Of a stretch of DNA of 64,000 nt, positions 61,163 to 64,000 are shown one piece after another (within the stretch, counting starts at the first letter, position 1; each line of letters opens with the position of its first letter). Below the pieces are notes generated by a model that was given only the letters and a program-made list of their open reading frames with translations, had not been told where the DNA came from and ran no database searches. A program made the position numbers and the translations under genes. The stretch covers positions 19,964,001 to 20,028,000 of the forward strand of contig NC_065532.1 of NCBI RefSeq assembly GCF_020184175.1. The letters are read 5' to 3'. This stretch comes from Aphis gossypii. Taxonomy: Eukaryota > Arthropoda > Insecta > Hemiptera > Aphididae.

Positions 61163-61270
61163 AGTGTAGCGTGTGCCGGCCGGTGGCGAGATATATTTTA
61201 ATTTATAATTTAATCCAATTACCTATATCGCCGTATTGTCGCGGCGGCAGTTATACATTAAAATAAACAT

Positions 61271-61667
61271 ATTATCTGGCGTCGACAAGTATTTCGTTTG
61301 TTGTTAAAAGAAAGATGGGTTAAATATGTTTTATTAGGTATTTAGGTATTTATAAACCACATCAATCCAGCTCAGCTGTATTTTCTTAACTATAATTTAT
61401 TATTATACCTTACCCGTAAACGTAGATTAGCATGTTATAATATATTATACTAACAGCCATTTCACCGACGAACAGGACCTGCGAAAAACGATTGAAGTTT
61501 GTGGTTTGTTATCACCCCCAATTCGTAACTGATAAGATAGAGGCATAGAGCACTCCATTATTCACGTAGCGTTTTGAAAAGAAGTACATCAAAGTTATTG
61601 TATTAAACAAATCGTGGGCGTTGAGATTTCGACGACCGTCGTGGGAAAGTGTAATATTAGTACAAGG
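61271..61667. other. non-coding DNA
   Basis: CpG remains moderately frequent to 61640 (GACGACCGTCGTGGG). No ORF. Confidence 0.45.
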
Positions 61668-61700
61668 TATAAACTTGCAAGGATGTGTTTTTCCGTATCA
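61668..61700 (+). promoter_or_regulatory. possible TATA/initiator pair
   Basis: TATAAA at 61668-61673 precedes TCAGAC at 61698-61703, placing the TATA box at -32 relative to the A at 61700. TCAGAC matches only the first part of the insect initiator consensus. The neighbourhood is CpG-richer than average. No open frame follows closely. Confidence 0.2.
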
Positions 61701-62672
61701 GACGTTCTGTGATATTATACACGTATTATTTTTCCGGACAGTTTGAGGATTTAGGATAAATTTAGTTGAATATGTTGCAAATCCGAGGTGTATCCAATCG
61801 TCACGATTTTACGACGTACAAGTACCACAAAACCTCCTCTTTATAATATAAACACTAATATTTCTTATACGTAGGTTTCTTATTAACCATTAGGTGTACT
61901 TAGGGAACCAATATTTTGTTTTCATTACATTTTGAAGAGAAATATTTGAGTTTGTGATAAATATTTATTTAGTTGTTTACTCGTTTATGGATAAAATATA
62001 TATGATATATTATAGGTAGGTACTACATAATATATAATATGCGTTTAAAATGAAATACGCTGCATTTTCTGTAATCATTTAAATCTTCGTATTTTATGTA
62101 GCACTCGAGTACCTTCTATGGTTCATGACTCATGCGAAGTTAATTATTATCAAACATGGTAGGTTATATGAAAAACAAAATAATCAATCAATATATAGTT
62201 ATGTCTTTGTGCCTTCATCCCGACTAGATACGACGAGTAATGATTGTTATTGTTGTCGTGATAAGATCAGATGCCGTAAATCCCGTTTATCTTTTATCCT
62301 TTTTTAAGTTTTTTTTCTTATACATGCGATATTGCGTTTTTTTTTTTTTTTGTAAACACACTAGGTAAGAATTTTTTGTGAGAATTCTAGTAGAGTCATA
62401 AACTCTGCCCACAATGATGATTATTTTAATAGAATGATTAGGTATACATGATACATCGAGTGTCGGGTATGTTTTTTTAAGTAGACTGTTTTTTTTTATT
62501 TTTTACTCATCGTGATGGGCAAGACAAAGTCCAATAAAATCATACTGTAAAAACAATATAAGTTATTAACTATCAATATCGTAACGCTGTTTTTAACGGA
62601 CACCTTTAACCACGACATAGACACTAAATGGGTAATTATGTAAATATGCAATACGATCATAATAATAAATTA
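61701..62672. other. AT-rich non-coding DNA
   Basis: The 60-codon plus-strand ORF at 62125-62307 shows no motif. Nothing else supported. Confidence 0.5.
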
Positions 62673-62883
62673 CAGGGGTGGACAAATTGGGGATCCCGAG
62701 CCGCATGTGGCTCGCTCGTCATAGTCAGATGTGACTCGCGTCTTATTTATGAAATCAAAATTTACTTACTATTGTTGTATATTTTAATTTTCGGTGAGTG
62801 TTTATTGAAATTTATTTAATTATATTTAAAATGTATTTATAAACATTTTGGCTCTTGGCATAATTGTATTTGTCAATTTCCCA
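62673..62883 (+). mobile_element. hAT-like non-autonomous element, degraded
   Basis: CAGGGGTGGACAAATTGGGG at 62673-62692, followed by the hairpin GAGCC-GCATGT-GGCTC (62698-62713), is the typical left end of many animal hAT elements (CAGGGGTGG.CAAA.T then GAGCCGCATG.GGCTC). Near 62850-62883 the sequence GGCTCTTGGC...ATTTGTCAATTTCCC is a diverged complement of that end (shared GACAAAT and GAGCC), giving a total of about 210 bases. The 63-codon ORF across it is incidental. An 8-bp target duplication could not be confirmed, so the right boundary is tentative. Confidence 0.45.
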
Positions 62884-64000
62884 TCGCTCGTTTTGTTTGA
62901 AAAAGCATAGGTCCACCAATAACTATTTTACTAGTTGTGTGAAAGGCTGGTAAAGGTTATTTTATTTATCGTGGCTCTCATCCTCTGTCTGCATTGTTAC
63001 CGCCACAACATTTCTGTAAAAGTTTAGTCTTAACAAGGATTTAATAAAATTAATTTGATAAATTTTGTGTGAGATGGTTCCCGTGATCTGATCTCAGAGA
63101 CTACACTCCCCATTAATAATTATTTTGTACAAAACCTTTTTCTGTACATAAAATGTTTTTTTTTTTATTTCTTGGTGTTTCGTTTTGTACTCTTTTTGTG
63201 TTTTCGGTCGCGCGATTTATTTCTACGCTAGTTAGGTTGCCTATACAATCAAAATACAGGCGCACCAAGTAGAGAGTCTAGTTGCCTACCAGAATAACTT
63301 CAGGCGGTTTTATTATTGTTTTTTTTTTTTAAATTTCTGTTTCGTTGATTTTTAATGAAAAAAGTAGAAACTACATTCTTAATTTTTGATTTGTTTTAAA
63401 TTATAAAAATTTATTTACGATAGAAATCAACTTATAATCAATGTTCAAATGCGATTCTGTGTTATTTTATAACAGTTTATTTTCATTAAAAAAAAAAAAA
63501 TCAATAAATCTATTTTATTAAGTAACTGATATTTGTTGTAAATGGATTTTGTCTCATGTACAATACATTAATTATTATATGTAATTCCATTACATTATAA
63601 CATAATATAGAAGCGTTAAATTTTGATGTTAACAGATAGTACCTATCTATATTTCATACTATATATATATATATTTTTTTGTATTTATATATAGCTAAAG
63701 AATAATTTATTTAAATTTTAGTATTACCGTACTTAGGTTGATACTAATTTTTGCAAAAAATATTATATTGTTATTTATTAGTACCTATTTAATTATTATA
63801 ATAATATATATTTTTTTATGATATTATGTCAACTTTTGTATGTAACTAAAAATGTAATAACATATTTCTATATATACCATAAAACAAGTAAAAATAAATA
63901 ATATTATATTAAAATAAATCAAAAATTTCATTGTGTGTAGTAAATTGCATAATAATATAAGTGCGTAAAAGTATTACGTTCTCGTAAAAATGACTTAAAA
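62884..64000. other. AT-rich non-coding DNA
   Basis: Short GC-richer text at 63180-63300 (TTTTCGGTCGCGCG, AGGCGCACCAAG) without an ORF, then AT-rich sequence with a (TA)n run at 63660-63674 to the window end. Confidence 0.55.

Larger units (their letters stand above)
59878..61270. other. CpG-rich block, possible promoter or LTR-like sequence
   Basis: A 1.4-kb block distinct from both flanks: CpG words (CCGGTCGCCG, TTCGCGCG, CCGGCCGGTGGCG, GTCGCGGCGGC), TG-rich runs and the stem-loop cluster described separately. The minus-strand 100- and 76-codon ORFs inside it look like by-products of repeats. Its start TGTATGC (59878) and a late AAATAAACA (61261-61269), followed by TATTATC and TGGCGTCGAC, faintly recall an LTR with TGT..ACA ends and a TGG primer-binding site. 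No 5-bp target duplication or gag/pol is visible. A promoter/5'-UTR region is equally possible. Confidence 0.25.

Noticed and set aside
1..64000. tRNA genes, rRNA, CRISPR arrays
   Set aside because: No GGTTCRANNCC-type B box with a matching A box, no rRNA-like conserved block, and no regularly spaced identical repeats; the hairpin cluster has irregular spacing and palindromic units, so it is not a CRISPR.

Overview
This window looks like a gene-poor stretch of an insect nuclear genome, most probably an aphid (Hemiptera). The reasons are very high A+T content, dense ATAATATTA / GGTACCTAT-type low-complexity sequence, long introns-or-intergenic texture, and degraded transposable elements. It does not resemble bacterial, organellar or viral DNA: there are no operon-like ORFs, no ribosome-binding-site pattern, and no ORF above 170 codons. 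The aphid assignment is inference from texture, not from a recognised gene.

I find no complete protein-coding gene that I can name. The firmest call is a broken mariner-family transposase C-terminus at 47868-48096 (+ strand), with two stop codons and two frameshifts. Other mobile-element traces are a non-autonomous DNA transposon with G-rich ends (26829-27078), a hAT-like terminus with its GAGCC...GGCTC hairpin (62673-62883), and less certain remnants near 22150-22655, 35001-35124, 35629-36141 and 46812-47022.

Layout. 1-7000 is AT-rich non-coding sequence with one CpG pocket near 1000-1250 and a 10-bp-stem hairpin at 5597-5620. 7050-11560 is the most gene-like part: CpG-richer DNA with a 17-bp tandem duplication, a GC-rich candidate first coding exon ending in a good splice donor (9907-9933), a TATA/initiator core promoter at the canonical spacing (10349-10380), and another short candidate exon (11380-11407). 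11.6-22 kb is mostly non-coding with isolated exon-like pieces at 15666-15743, 16295-16371 (with a downstream AATAAA), a CpG-rich island on the minus strand near 19156-19302, and 22131-22215. 22.7-46.8 kb is largely featureless AT-rich DNA with microsatellites and repeats. 46.8-48.1 kb holds degraded coding sequence and the mariner relic. 54.2-54.9 kb is a GC-richer pocket with unidentified ORFs on both strands. 59.88-61.85 kb is a CpG-rich block with an unusual cluster of at least ten short stem-loops that all have 5-nt loops. The right end contains the hAT-like terminus.

The candidate exons are too short to prove coding: consensus splice donors close after an ATG are expected many times by chance in 64 kb of this composition. 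They are given as leads for RNA-seq and comparative checking. No tRNA, rRNA, CRISPR array or recognisable ncRNA was seen.
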